Assembly (NCBI GenBank): GCA_902591495.1
Contig: CACJAW010000002.1
Location: forward strand, 1 to 64,000
Reading direction: 5' to 3'
DNA from: an uncultured Pseudohongiella sp.
GTDB taxonomy: Bacteria > Pseudomonadota > Gammaproteobacteria > Pseudomonadales > Pseudohongiellaceae
Length of the DNA stretch: 64,000 nucleotides
In this document: piece by piece, positions 9,629 to 20,135 of the stretch
How the letters are laid out: each line of letters begins with the position of its first letter
Numbering within the stretch: the stretch's first letter is position 1
Translations under genes and position numbers: made by a program
The notes under the pieces: model-generated
Databases searched by the model: none
Told to the model about the DNA's origin: nothing
The model's input: the letters and a program-made list of their open reading frames with translations, nothing else

Positions 9629-11491
9629 CTAGACAGACACTTTGTATCGACCAATAGAGAGCTTCTCAACTGAACGGCCACCGTAAATAATATTAACTAA
9701 CGCTCTGGTACCCACGATCGCTGTAAACATTGAGGTTATAATCCCGATCATCAACGTGACCGCAAACCCCTTTACTGGGCCAGTTCCAATCGAAAAAAGA
9801 ACTAGCGCAACTAAGAAAGTCGTGAGATTTGCATCCAATATGGTCGTAAACGCACGATTATAGCCGGAATCTATTGCTTGCTGCGGCGAAAGCCCGTTGG
9901 TAAGTTCTTCTCTTATTCGAGTAAAAATCAGAACGTTAGCATCTACTGCCATACCGACTGTCAAGACAATACCAACAATTCCGGGCAATGTAAGAGTAGC
10001 CGGAATAATGGTCGACATAACCGCAAATATAAGCAGAATGTTCATGATTAAAGCAGCATTAGCCGCCAAGCCAAAAACTCGGTAAAAAGCCAGCATAAAT
10101 ATAACTACTAAGATAGAGGCCACTTGGACACCTAAAATACCCTGCTCGAGGTTCTCTCTTCCCATGGTAGGACCAATGACGCTCTGTTCAACTATCGTCA
10201 TTGGCGCAGCGAGTGAACCCGACCGAATTAACTCGGACAAGTCATTCGCTTCCCTTGCGCTTAATCCTGTAATAACAAAAGTTCGAGGCAGAGCTGTCCT
10301 TATTGTGGCATGACTAATTAGTCGTTTATCTTCGTAAAACTCTACATCCTCAAATTCTTGCCCATTCTCATCGAGAGTAACTATCGATCTGGACCTAGTT
10401 TCGCTCAGCAAAATATCCATATTCCGGCCAACGTTGTCACGAGTGACTCGATTTATTTGTGATCCACCCTGAGCATCGAGATTAATCTGTACCTGGGGCA
10501 GTCCATTCTGATCAAGAGTTGAGCGGACATTACTTATGCGATCACCCTGAAGAATCACCTCGTTATCAACATCTACCAGCAGTCCCTGGTATTCGTAACT
10601 CTCATAAGAAGTGGAGGACGCTCCTGGGTTAGCCTCTAAGTGGAACTCTAACGTAGCGATTCTCTGAAGAAACCGGATAGCCTGAGCGGGATCTTGAACT
10701 CCCGGAAGTTCGACTACTATCCTATCCGCGCCTTGCTGTTGGACCGTAGGCTCCGCAACACCCAACGCATCGACTCGATTCATAATTGTCGTTCGGTTCG
10801 CCTGCAAAGTATCCCTCTGCGCCTGCAGAACAACCTCTGGCGGTGTTCTCATATCTAAAATACTCAGATCATCGAACTCTCGGTTTTGAAATTGCAAATC
10901 TGGAAAGTTCTCAATTAGCGCTGATCTCGCGTTAGATCTGGTTTCGCTATCCGCAAAACGAATTTCGAGATGGTCATTATTTATTACATTTGTGCCGCGT
11001 GTTCGAACTCGCTCCTCTCTCAATATCGAACGCACATTACTCAAATTATCTTCCATACGTCGATTAAGAGCAGCATCCATGTCTACTTCCATCAGAAAAT
11101 GAACGCCACCTTGAAGATCTAGCCCAAGATTCATTTTCCCAGCACCAATTGTTTGAAGCCAAGCTGGAGTGGTCGGAGCCAGATTCAGCGCAACGATATA
11201 GTTGTCTGTTAAAGCGTCTTCAATCGCTGTTTTAGCGATGAGTTGATCCTCAACTGAATTGACACGAACAAGTATGCTTTCATCAGTAATTTCTTCACCA
11301 AAAAAATCTACTTGAGCTGCTTCCAGCGCAGTAGTGATGGTCGCCATGACAGACTCGTTCAGGCTGACGCCATCAGAGCTGATCTGAATTGCCTCATCAT
11401 CAGGATAAATATTCGGAACTGAGTAGAGAAACCCTAAAAATACGATAAGTAAAATAAGCAAATTCTTCCAAGCCGGATATTTGTTTAACAT
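9629..11491 (-). CDS. secD: Protein translocase subunit SecD
   Basis: SecD is 620 aa, close to the E. coli length of 615. The first transmembrane helix (about 10-27) is followed by a large periplasmic P1 domain containing MNLGLDLQGGVHFLMEVD and DRIVVELPGVQDP. Six C-terminal helices follow, with GMAVDANVLIFTRIREE and GFAVTLMIGI. With SecF it completes preprotein translocation on the periplasmic side. The gene lies between yajC (26 bp upstream) and secF in a tight minus-strand operon. Confidence 0.98.
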   Translation of the reverse strand: MLNKYPAWKNLLILLIVFLGFLYSVPNIYPDDEAIQISSDGVSLNESVMATITTALEAAQVDFFGEEITDESILVRVNSVEDQLIAKTAIEDALTDNYIVALNLAPTTPAWLQTIGAGKMNLGLDLQGGVHFLMEVDMDAALNRRMEDNLSNVRSILREERVRTRGTNVINNDHLEIRFADSETRSNARSALIENFPDLQFQNREFDDLSILDMRTPPEVVLQAQRDTLQANRTTIMNRVDALGVAEPTVQQQGADRIVVELPGVQDPAQAIRFLQRIATLEFHLEANPGASSTSYESYEYQGLLVDVDNEVILQGDRISNVRSTLDQNGLPQVQINLDAQGGSQINRVTRDNVGRNMDILLSETRSRSIVTLDENGQEFEDVEFYEDKRLISHATIRTALPRTFVITGLSAREANDLSELIRSGSLAAPMTIVEQSVIGPTMGRENLEQGILGVQVASILVVIFMLAFYRVFGLAANAALIMNILLIFAVMSTIIPATLTLPGIVGIVLTVGMAVDANVLIFTRIREELTNGLSPQQAIDSGYNRAFTTILDANLTTFLVALVLFSIGTGPVKGFAVTLMIGIITSMFTAIVGTRALVNIIYGGRSVEKLSIGRYKVSV

Positions 11492-11517
11492 GTGATTTTT
11501 TCGCTAGTACCTTGGAA

Positions 11518-11850
11518 CTAAATTTGATTTATTGTGCCTTTCGGAAGCGCTGCGGCCACGGAAGACTTCTGTAGTTTAATTTGTACACCATCAGAAATTT
11601 CGACCGCAATGTACTCTTCATTAACCTTTGTTACCTTACCAAGCAAACCACCGGAGGTCATAACCTCATCTCCTTTGGATATGCTACCCACTAAATCTCG
11701 GTGTTCCTTTGCTCTCTTTGATTGGGGTCTCCATAAAATCAACCAAAAAAGAAAGAACATGCCTCCGAAAAGAAGCAGATTGTAAGCTAGTGATGGCTGT
11801 TGCGCTTGCCCAACATCTTGAGCGTAAGCAGTTGAAAATAAGAAATTCAT
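11518..11850 (-). CDS. yajC: Sec translocase accessory subunit YajC
   Basis: The product is a 110-aa single-pass membrane protein associated with SecDF. The hydrophobic segment (about 24-42, LLLFGGMFFLFWLILWRPQ) is followed by the family signature RPQSKRAKEH and a small beta domain with GDEVMTSGGLLGKV. It is first in the yajC-secD-secF unit. A hairpin with a short T-run lies between tgt and this gene, so yajC may have its own promoter: TATAAA on the minus strand near 11900 is a candidate -10. Assignment is firm. Confidence 0.95.
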   Translation of the reverse strand: MNFLFSTAYAQDVGQAQQPSLAYNLLLFGGMFFLFWLILWRPQSKRAKEHRDLVGSISKGDEVMTSGGLLGKVTKVNEEYIAVEISDGVQIKLQKSSVAAALPKGTINQI

Positions 11851-11914
11851 TAATGTTCTCTCACTGTTTATGTATTTTAATCACGCGAAGTAACCTAACT
11901 GTTTATAATGTCTT

Positions 11915-11933
11915 AAAAAGGCCATAGCTATGG
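11915..11933 (-). terminator. Weak terminator-like hairpin between tgt and yajC
   Basis: On the minus strand the palindrome CCATAGCTATGG (11922-11933) is followed, after two bases, by five T residues. The stem is short with a 4-nt loop, so this is either a weak intrinsic terminator after tgt or a palindromic operator upstream of yajC. It begins about 20 nt after the tgt stop. Confidence 0.35.
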
Positions 11934-11953
11934 TCTTACTCAAAAAAGTAAGC

Positions 11954-14663
<2,710 letters not shown>

Positions 14664-14705
14664 TTGCTAGTTTATTCGTGTCCGATAATTTGCAATAAAC
14701 ATTCG

Positions 14706-14714
14706 ATTATAACA
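14706..14714 (-). promoter_or_regulatory. Extended -10 promoter for prfC
   Basis: Read on the minus strand this is TGTTATAAT, a perfect extended -10 (TG-N-TATAAT), about 43-51 bp upstream of the prfC ATG. No good -35 hexamer is seen, as often with extended -10 promoters. It is the only good candidate in the 159-bp divergent spacer on this strand. Confidence 0.55.
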
Positions 14715-14765
14715 GCATTCACCAAATTTCGCGGCTGATTAATTTTTTCTATTATTGCGAAGCTA

Positions 14766-14795
14766 TTTACAGCGATACCCGTAGCTATTTATGAT
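14766..14795 (+). promoter_or_regulatory. Sigma-70 promoter for the acyl-CoA dehydrogenase gene
   Basis: TTTACA (14766-14771) and TATGAT (14790-14795) are separated by 18 bp. Each has one mismatch to consensus. Transcription would start around 14802, just ahead of the AAGGAG ribosome binding site that precedes the ATG at 14823. Predicted by eye only. Confidence 0.5.
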
Positions 14796-14822
14796 AGAAC
14801 TAATATAGTTAAGGAGAACAAT

Positions 14823-15980
14823 ATGAACTTTGATTTATCTGAAGAGCAACAAGCTCTTCAGGCTTCCGTTCGAAAATTTGCACAAAACGAGCTTCCAGAA
14901 GTTGCCAGACAAATAGAGGAAACTAATCAACCACCAAGCATTGAACTTCGCAAGAGATATGCAGAATTGGGCTATCTAGGGATCAACATAAGTGAAGAGT
15001 ATGGCGGTTCAGGAGGTTCTCACTTAGACGCAGTAGTCGTTCTTGAGGAGCTAGCAAAGGTATCGATTGCTGTCGCCTTCCCAGTATTCGAATCGTGTTT
15101 TGGTCCAAGCCTTGCAATTGCCCACTTCGCCAATGAAAAATTAAAATCTTGGCTACTACCTGAAATTTGTTCGGGAAATTTAATTCTCGCTGTTTCCATG
15201 TCAGAACCCGATGCTGGTTCTGCTCTAACCGACCTCACCACAAAAGGAGTAATTGAAGAAGATTTTGTCATTTTGAATGGAACAAAAAGATGGTGCTCCG
15301 GAGCCGGCCACGCAGAAGCCTATGTTGTCTACTGTCGGATGTCTGACGAAAAAGGGGCCAAAGGAATAGGCGCTGTTGTTGTTGAAAAAGGAGCTACGGG
15401 ATTTTCTTTTGGCAAACAAGAAAATCACATGGGATTTAGAGGAATTGCAAGTGCTGACATGCACTTTGACAATGTCAAAGTACCAATTAACAACATAGTT
15501 GTGCCGGCTGGCGGCTTTAGAAAATTAATGGAAGCGTTTGATCTTGAGAGGTGCGGGAACACAACTATGTCCCTTGCTGTAGCCCAATCTGCTTTTGACT
15601 ATGTTTTGAATTACACACAAGAGCGCAAACAATTTGGAAAATCTTTAGTAGATTTTCAAGCTGTGCAAATTCAAATTGCAGAAATGAAATTAAAATTGGA
15701 CGCAGCACGTTTGTTGCTATATCGAGCTGTAGTGAATGCCGAAAATGGACTACCATCAATAGCAGACAGCTCAATTGCTAAATGTTTTGCAAACGAAATT
15801 ACACGGGAAGTTACAGGGAAAGCAATGCAGTTGATGGGAGGTTATGGTTATTCAAAAGAATTTCCACTTGAACAGAAAATGAGGGATGCTTGGGGTTGGG
15901 GAATAGCCGGCGGCGCAATAGATATTCAGAAAATTAACATCACTTCTGCCTTGGTCGGTCGACGCTTTAATCAGCGCTAA
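14823..15980 (+). CDS. Acyl-CoA dehydrogenase
   Basis: The 385-aa flavoprotein belongs to the acyl-CoA dehydrogenase family, which catalyses alpha,beta-desaturation of acyl-CoAs in the cytoplasm. The N-terminal helical domain begins MNFDLSEEQQALQASVRKFA. The middle beta-domain has the FAD/substrate signature AVSMSEPDAGSALTDL (about 126-141) and the GTKRWCSGAGHA segment. The C-terminal helical domain contains RKQFGKSLVDFQAVQ and MQLMGGYGYSKEF. A strong AAGGAG site and a good promoter precede it. It stands alone. Chain-length or branched-acyl preference cannot be read from sequence alone. Confidence 0.93.
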   Translation: MNFDLSEEQQALQASVRKFAQNELPEVARQIEETNQPPSIELRKRYAELGYLGINISEEYGGSGGSHLDAVVVLEELAKVSIAVAFPVFESCFGPSLAIAHFANEKLKSWLLPEICSGNLILAVSMSEPDAGSALTDLTTKGVIEEDFVILNGTKRWCSGAGHAEAYVVYCRMSDEKGAKGIGAVVVEKGATGFSFGKQENHMGFRGIASADMHFDNVKVPINNIVVPAGGFRKLMEAFDLERCGNTTMSLAVAQSAFDYVLNYTQERKQFGKSLVDFQAVQIQIAEMKLKLDAARLLLYRAVVNAENGLPSIADSSIAKCFANEITREVTGKAMQLMGGYGYSKEFPLEQKMRDAWGWGIAGGAIDIQKINITSALVGRRFNQR

Positions 15981-16057
15981 TAAAAATATAACACGAGCGA
16001 CTAGGATGAACCGAGGCGCTGAGTAGGGGATAAACAGCTCACTCGATACCAAAAACT

Positions 16058-16699
16058 CTAATGTAGAGCCGAGTCTTTAGGCCTTTTGTAATCATCAGCA
16101 AATTCGGGTGCTAAAAGATCCCCGCGATTAACCAATAGTAAGTCATGCCGATGAACTTGCTCAAAGTAACCAGCTTTGCTCCCGAAAATATCGTTTAACA
16201 AGACGCAAATAACGTCGTCATCTTGAAGATCAACAACCACACAACATACAAATCCACTCACAGTATGCAACGATGCAATTGCACCGATTTCACAATTACC
16301 AAGAAGGGTAAATCCAGAGCTCTCCTCTAATAAACCCTTTGAAGTATACGCAGTTCCAAACCCAGCCGCGGCTACAATGTGAATAATTTCGATGATCTCG
16401 GGGTCTGTCAGGTCAATTTTTAAAGTTCTGGCCTTACCTTGAAAATCATGAACTTTATTACGATTGATTAAAGCCATAAAAAGTGCGATGTCTTCCTGAT
16501 TCCACTCCAGAACTTCTTCGTTTGCAGAGCAGGAATCTTCAGAAGATAAACTCAATATGTCCGTCTCTATAGTCAGGTCTTTGAATTCCGCGTCTGAAGA
16601 AGTAGATGAGACCACGAGAGCAACGGAACAATATCCGTCGCCACTCTCAGGACTAAGACGCCACAGGAATGGAATTTCACTTGAAACTTTAATCATCAA
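16058..16699 (-). CDS. Uncharacterised acidic protein
   Basis: The frame encodes 213 aa and I do not recognise a family. The protein is acidic, has no signal peptide or membrane segment, and contains many Ser/Asp/Glu residues around 30-65. A helical region with DLTDPEIIEIIHIVAAAGFGTAY lies near 95-120, followed by a beta-rich stretch with CCVVVDLQDDDVICVLL. The C-terminus ends in DDYKRPKDSALH. There is no clear ribosome binding site at either of the two consecutive Met starts. It is convergent with the acyl-CoA dehydrogenase and borders the large gene-free spacer. Coding is likely from length and composition; function unknown. Confidence 0.6.
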   Translation of the reverse strand: MMIKVSSEIPFLWRLSPESGDGYCSVALVVSSTSSDAEFKDLTIETDILSLSSEDSCSANEEVLEWNQEDIALFMALINRNKVHDFQGKARTLKIDLTDPEIIEIIHIVAAAGFGTAYTSKGLLEESSGFTLLGNCEIGAIASLHTVSGFVCCVVVDLQDDDVICVLLNDIFGSKAGYFEQVHRHDLLLVNRGDLLAPEFADDYKRPKDSALH

Positions 16700-16746
16700 A
16701 TTAATTTTAGAGACTATGGAACTTCATCTTATCATGTCTGAGCTTG

Positions 16747-16792
16747 ATCAAGAACCCAGCATGAAATTAATCAAGAACCCAGCATGAAATTA
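16747..16792. repeat. Tandem duplication, 2 x 23 bp
   Basis: Two perfect, directly adjacent copies of a 23-bp unit beginning ATCAAGAACCCAGCATG. It looks like a recent slippage or duplication event in non-coding DNA just upstream of the 16058-16699 gene (about 50-90 bp from its start), so it could affect that gene's promoter. Confidence 0.85.
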
Positions 16793-16928
16793 ATAGAGCT
16801 TGGTTAGGTCAGATTACGTGTTTTGTATCGCTGATACCAATTCAGCACCGCCAACAAATTTCACGAATAGTTAGTTCCATCAACTATGTGAGGTCTTTAC
16901 TCAAATTAGAGCTTAAAGTGAATCTATT

Positions 16929-16951
16929 TTGTCCACAGTTTCTGTGGATAA
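16929..16951. promoter_or_regulatory. Inverted pair of DnaA-box-like sites
   Basis: TTGTCCACAG, a 3-bp TTT spacer, then CTGTGGATAA. The right arm read on the minus strand contains TTATCCACA, a perfect consensus DnaA box; the left arm differs from it by one base. The 10-bp arms are inverted repeats with one mismatch. Sequence match is direct; DnaA binding is inference. Confidence 0.5.
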
Positions 16952-17088
16952 CTCAGTGTAAAACTAGATGATCAAACGCGCTAGGCAGGGAAAACCGTGC
17001 AGCTAACTTAAACTGATTAATTTTTAACCAAAAAATAATTATTAATAAAATCATATATTTAAAGGTTTTAGAAGGCTCGAACAAAAAT

Positions 17089-17117
17089 AAAACCCCTATT
17101 TTTAAGGGTTTTTTTTT
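17089..17117 (+). terminator. Orphan intrinsic terminator
   Basis: AAAACCC (17089-17095) pairs with GGGTTTT (17106-17112) around a 10-nt AT-rich loop, continuing into an unbroken T-run to 17117. No annotated plus-strand gene lies within 1 kb upstream, so it may end a small RNA. The A-rich left flank means it could also act on the minus strand. Confidence 0.5.
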
Positions 17118-17355
17118 GATGAAGAGATTTTTGTGCATAAATTACCGAGTCAAAAAGACTTTCTAAATATCTAGGTGCGGTTTACTACTGTTTTTATTGA
17201 AGTTTTTTTTACTTTAATACCGGTCGTTCTTAAAGGTAATTTTTGCACAAGCTGGCAACTTGTATAAACTCACTGTGGTTACTAGCAAATAGGCGAATTC
17301 TGCCGACTAATTATAATAATCCAACAACGGTCCATAAATTTGACGTTTTAGCTCT

Positions 17356-18198
17356 GTGAAAATAAAGATACTTACTTCATCAATTGTACTTGCCGGATTA
17401 CTATGCTGCGGCGTGGTCGCGGATGAAATTGACTACAACTTTCAATTAACCTCCCACGAACTTAAATGGCTGGGTGAACAGATTTACTCCAATGAGTGCA
17501 ATGCTAATTTTGAGTGTCTCACCTCATGGAACTCGGGGGAGGATTTTCCTTCACTTGGTATCGGCCATTTTATTTGGTTTCGCGCCGACCAAGAATCGAA
17601 CTTCGAAGAAACATTTCCTCAACTGATTGAATTTATGAATACCAAAAACGCTCCCGTGCCCGCCTGGTTGCATGAGGAGTCGGACCCTAATTCTCCTTGG
17701 ACATCTCGGGAGAATTTTTACGCAAATTTTGATAGTGGTAAGATGAAAGAGCTAAGAAATTTTCTGGCACAAGAAAAAGCTCTCCAAGTCGAATTTATCG
17801 TTTTAAGGTTTAATCAGACTTTAAATCAGATCGTTCTTGATTTTCCTGAATCGGTAAGACCCGAGATAGAGGAAATAATAAGAATTATGATCTCATGCCA
17901 AGATTCATTAGGTTTGTATCCGCTTATCGATTATGTTCACTTCAAAGGAACGGGATTAAGCCATAAAGAACGATATTTAGGCCATGGATGGGGCTTGAGA
18001 CAAGTGCTAAATGAAATGCTAAAAAAACCAGTGACACTCCCTAGTTTTGTCGAATCTGCAGCAAATGTCTTGGCTAGAAGAGTCAATAATGCTCCAATCG
18101 AGCGCAATGAACGGCAATGGTTAGCCGGATGGAGCAAGAGACTTCAAACATATTTACCATCCATTACAGGTAGTGGGTTAGAATGCACCAGCATTTAA
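17356..18198 (+). CDS. Exported conserved hypothetical, possibly lysozyme-like
   Basis: The 280-aa product starts with GTG and has a signal peptide (about 1-22, ending GVVADE). The mature N-terminus contains a Glu (Glu47), then LTSWNSGEDFPSLGIGHFIWF. The spacing of a Glu followed by an S/T-x-G-x-GH motif (SLGIGH, 66-71) recalls the phage-lysozyme (GH24) pattern E...TIGYGH. The rest (SRENFYANFDSG, YVHFKGTGLSHKERYLGHGWGL) is conserved-looking but not one I can name. A periplasmic peptidoglycan-related role is inference. A TATAAT precedes it; there is no clear ribosome binding site. It is 38 bp upstream of hisC and may be co-transcribed. Confidence 0.75.
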   Translation: MKIKILTSSIVLAGLLCCGVVADEIDYNFQLTSHELKWLGEQIYSNECNANFECLTSWNSGEDFPSLGIGHFIWFRADQESNFEETFPQLIEFMNTKNAPVPAWLHEESDPNSPWTSRENFYANFDSGKMKELRNFLAQEKALQVEFIVLRFNQTLNQIVLDFPESVRPEIEEIIRIMISCQDSLGLYPLIDYVHFKGTGLSHKERYLGHGWGLRQVLNEMLKKPVTLPSFVESAANVLARRVNNAPIERNERQWLAGWSKRLQTYLPSITGSGLECTSI

Positions 18199-18236
18199 GC
18201 TGAGCCAGCATGTTTGGTTAATCTTTTGTAAAATTT

Positions 18237-19325
18237 ATGGTAAATCTTATGCCTTTTGAGAGAGAAAATATTGCCCAGATCGAAGGATACCTGCCCGGAG
18301 AACAACCATCCAGCTCAGACGTTATCAAGCTTAATACTAATGAAAACCCTTATCCCGCAAGTCCTCTTGTTGCTGAAACCCTATCTAAAATTGAGGTTGA
18401 CGAACTGAGGCGTTATCCTTCGGCTTTGGCTGATGAATTTTGTGGTCTTGCATCGAGAGTTCATAATGTTAATCCCGAAAACATAATTCCAACTAATGGG
18501 GGCGACGAATTACTTCGACTCATTTTGACAACTTTTGCTGGCGAGAATGATACTTTAGCCATTACAAGTCCGAGTTACTCCCTGTACCCCGTTCTAGCGA
18601 ATATACAAGGGTGCTCCTTGACGGAGATTCCACTGGACAAAGATTTAAATTATCCCAATGAGCTCGCTGAGTTATTGGTAGATTCATCTGCAAAAATCTG
18701 TTTTCTTGTCAATCCTCATGCGCCAACTGGTGGGCTGCTACCCGTAAAATTTATAGATAAGTTAGCAAGCAATTTCAAGGGAGTTTTAGTAGTCGATGAA
18801 GCATACGCGGATTTTGTCGACCCAGCTCTCCGTTATGACTGTATACCTCTAATAAATAAACACAAAAATCTGTTACTACTTAGGACCCTATCTAAGGGGT
18901 ATTCCTTAGCGGGATTGCGCTTTGGTTATGGTCTTGGGGATTCTGAATTAATCTCACCCATAAAATATAAAACTCGAGATAGTTATAATACCGACTACAT
19001 CTCTCAACAACTCGCCTGTGCCGCTTTAAGCTCTAGGGAATATGCTATGTCAACTTGGGAAAAAATACGCCAATCTCGCAAATTTTTGTCCACTAAGTTA
19101 GAGCAATTAGGGCTTAAATCTTGGCCCAGTCAAACTAATTTTTTATTAGTCCAAATCCCTGATAATCCTGGTGCTGAATACATATATAAAAAACTAAAAT
19201 TAGACAATATACTTGTAAGACACTTTGATGTTAATAACCTTAACAACAAGATACGAATTACAATAGGGTCAGAAGATGAAAACAAGCGTTTGATCTCATC
19301 CCTCGTAAACATACTCAGGATTTAA
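18237..19325 (+). CDS. hisC: Histidinol-phosphate aminotransferase
   Basis: This 362-aa fold-type I PLP aminotransferase converts imidazole-acetol phosphate and glutamate to histidinol phosphate in histidine synthesis. Visible motifs are KLNTNENPYP (31-40), TNGGDELL (86-93), NPHAPTG (159-165), VVDEAYADF (185-193) and the PLP lysine Lys220 in RTLSKGYSLAGLRFGYG. No other his gene is nearby, so this could be a second copy with broader aromatic-aminotransferase use. The ATG at 18237 or an internal one at 18249 could start it; neither has a clear ribosome binding site. Confidence 0.88.
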   Translation: MVNLMPFERENIAQIEGYLPGEQPSSSDVIKLNTNENPYPASPLVAETLSKIEVDELRRYPSALADEFCGLASRVHNVNPENIIPTNGGDELLRLILTTFAGENDTLAITSPSYSLYPVLANIQGCSLTEIPLDKDLNYPNELAELLVDSSAKICFLVNPHAPTGGLLPVKFIDKLASNFKGVLVVDEAYADFVDPALRYDCIPLINKHKNLLLLRTLSKGYSLAGLRFGYGLGDSELISPIKYKTRDSYNTDYISQQLACAALSSREYAMSTWEKIRQSRKFLSTKLEQLGLKSWPSQTNFLLVQIPDNPGAEYIYKKLKLDNILVRHFDVNNLNNKIRITIGSEDENKRLISSLVNILRI

Positions 19326-19390
19326 CAGACTCCTTTTAACTTTTTATTTAGCTGCTATCGTTATTGAGCATACTTTAATTCGAGAACAAT

Positions 19391-19627
19391 TTGATCTTCT
19401 CTCTTTTGCAAGTTAGAAAAAAAACAGCTGCGGCGATCGCTGGAATCGCAATTGCAATTCTCTGCCTTTGGGGGATCTCAATATGGCAAAAAATTTCATT
19501 AAGTGAAATGTCGCAGATTTTATTGTCTACAGTAATATTACTCGTTGCGATAATACTAAGTTCTTTCTTACTAATTACAATCTTCAAACTTGTTTTTAGG
19601 ATCTTAAAAGAGCTGAGACGTAACTAA
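19391..19627 (+). CDS. Small two-helix membrane protein
   Basis: The 78-aa frame, read from a TTG, contains two strongly hydrophobic segments (about 14-28 and 42-66). Basic residues flank them (RKK at 9-11, KELRR at the C-terminus), giving a hairpin with both ends inside. It fits between hisC and the convergent rimI, ending 20 bp from it. An antisense 70-codon frame over the same DNA is less plausible. I recognise no family. Start codon choice is weak: a second TTG seven codons in gives LQVRKKTAAA. Reality as a gene is moderately supported by the membrane topology alone. Confidence 0.45.
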   Translation: MIFSLLQVRKKTAAAIAGIAIAILCLWGISIWQKISLSEMSQILLSTVILLVAIILSSFLLITIFKLVFRILKELRRN

Positions 19628-19646
19628 ACTAAATGAGAAAGCTAAA

Positions 19647-20123
19647 TTACGGTAGAGGTAACGTTCTCGACATTATAATCGCATCCTCACGACCTTCAGC
19701 TGCTGGGTAATATCCTTTTCGTCGCCCCACTGCCTCAAACCCCATAGATCTATATAAAGAAATAGCTGTTTCATTGCTGGTTCGAACTTCGAGAAAACAT
19801 TCTGAAGAGTTTAATTTCGCTGCCCGATCCAGCAACAGAATCAGTATTCTGCGGCCAAAGCCCAACCGCTGAAATTGGGGATGCACGCAAAGAGTCAATA
19901 AATGAGCATCACATATCGCTATTGATATTACGCCATGCGCTATTATCTGTCGCTTATCAGCTAAAACCCAACATTGGTATCCTGACTGCAGACAATCAAT
20001 AAAATTTTGTTTGGTCCAAGGATACTTATAGGCCAACGTCTCATTTGATACCACCAGATCGACATCACTGTAACGCATATTCCTGGCGAAAAACTGGTCC
20101 TGGGAGTTAATTATCGATGACAT
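19647..20123 (-). CDS. rimI: Ribosomal protein bS18 alanine N-acetyltransferase
   Basis: The 158-aa GNAT acetyltransferase acetylates the N-terminal Ala of ribosomal protein S18 in enterobacteria. Motif A appears as LTLCVHPQFQRLGFGRRIL with the acetyl-CoA loop QRLGFG. The family signature LEVRTSNETAISLYRSMGFEAVGRRKGYYP and DAIIMSRTL at the end fit RimI rather than a generic GNAT. It begins 12 bp after the HolD-like gene, the same arrangement as holD-rimI in E. coli, which supports both assignments. Confidence 0.93.
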   Translation of the reverse strand: MSSIINSQDQFFARNMRYSDVDLVVSNETLAYKYPWTKQNFIDCLQSGYQCWVLADKRQIIAHGVISIAICDAHLLTLCVHPQFQRLGFGRRILILLLDRAAKLNSSECFLEVRTSNETAISLYRSMGFEAVGRRKGYYPAAEGREDAIIMSRTLPLP

Positions 20124-20135
20124 TGCGGAGTAATT

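Larger units (their letters stand above)
16700..17355. other. 656-bp gene-free spacer with repeat, DnaA-box palindrome and orphan terminator
   Basis: The longest stretch without a credible gene in the window. It holds a 23-bp tandem duplication (16747-16792), an inverted pair of DnaA-box-like sites (16929-16951) and an isolated terminator-like hairpin (17089-17117). A TATAAT (17312-17317) lies 39 bp ahead of the next gene. The remaining sequence is AT-rich. A 61-codon minus-strand frame (16953-17138) overlaps these elements and is not credible as a gene. Confidence 0.6.

Noticed and set aside
16929..16951. Reading the DnaA-box pair as a replication origin
   Set aside because: No dnaA, dnaN, gyrB or multiple boxes with an AT-rich unwinding region are nearby; only one inverted pair is present.
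16953..17138. Minus-strand 61-codon frame in the large spacer
   Set aside because: It spans the terminator hairpin and AT-rich DNA; composition is Lys/Phe/Ile-rich as expected for random AT-rich sequence.
19375..19587. Antisense 70-codon frame opposite the small membrane protein
   Set aside because: It lacks the coherent two-helix pattern seen on the plus strand and has no recognisable domain.
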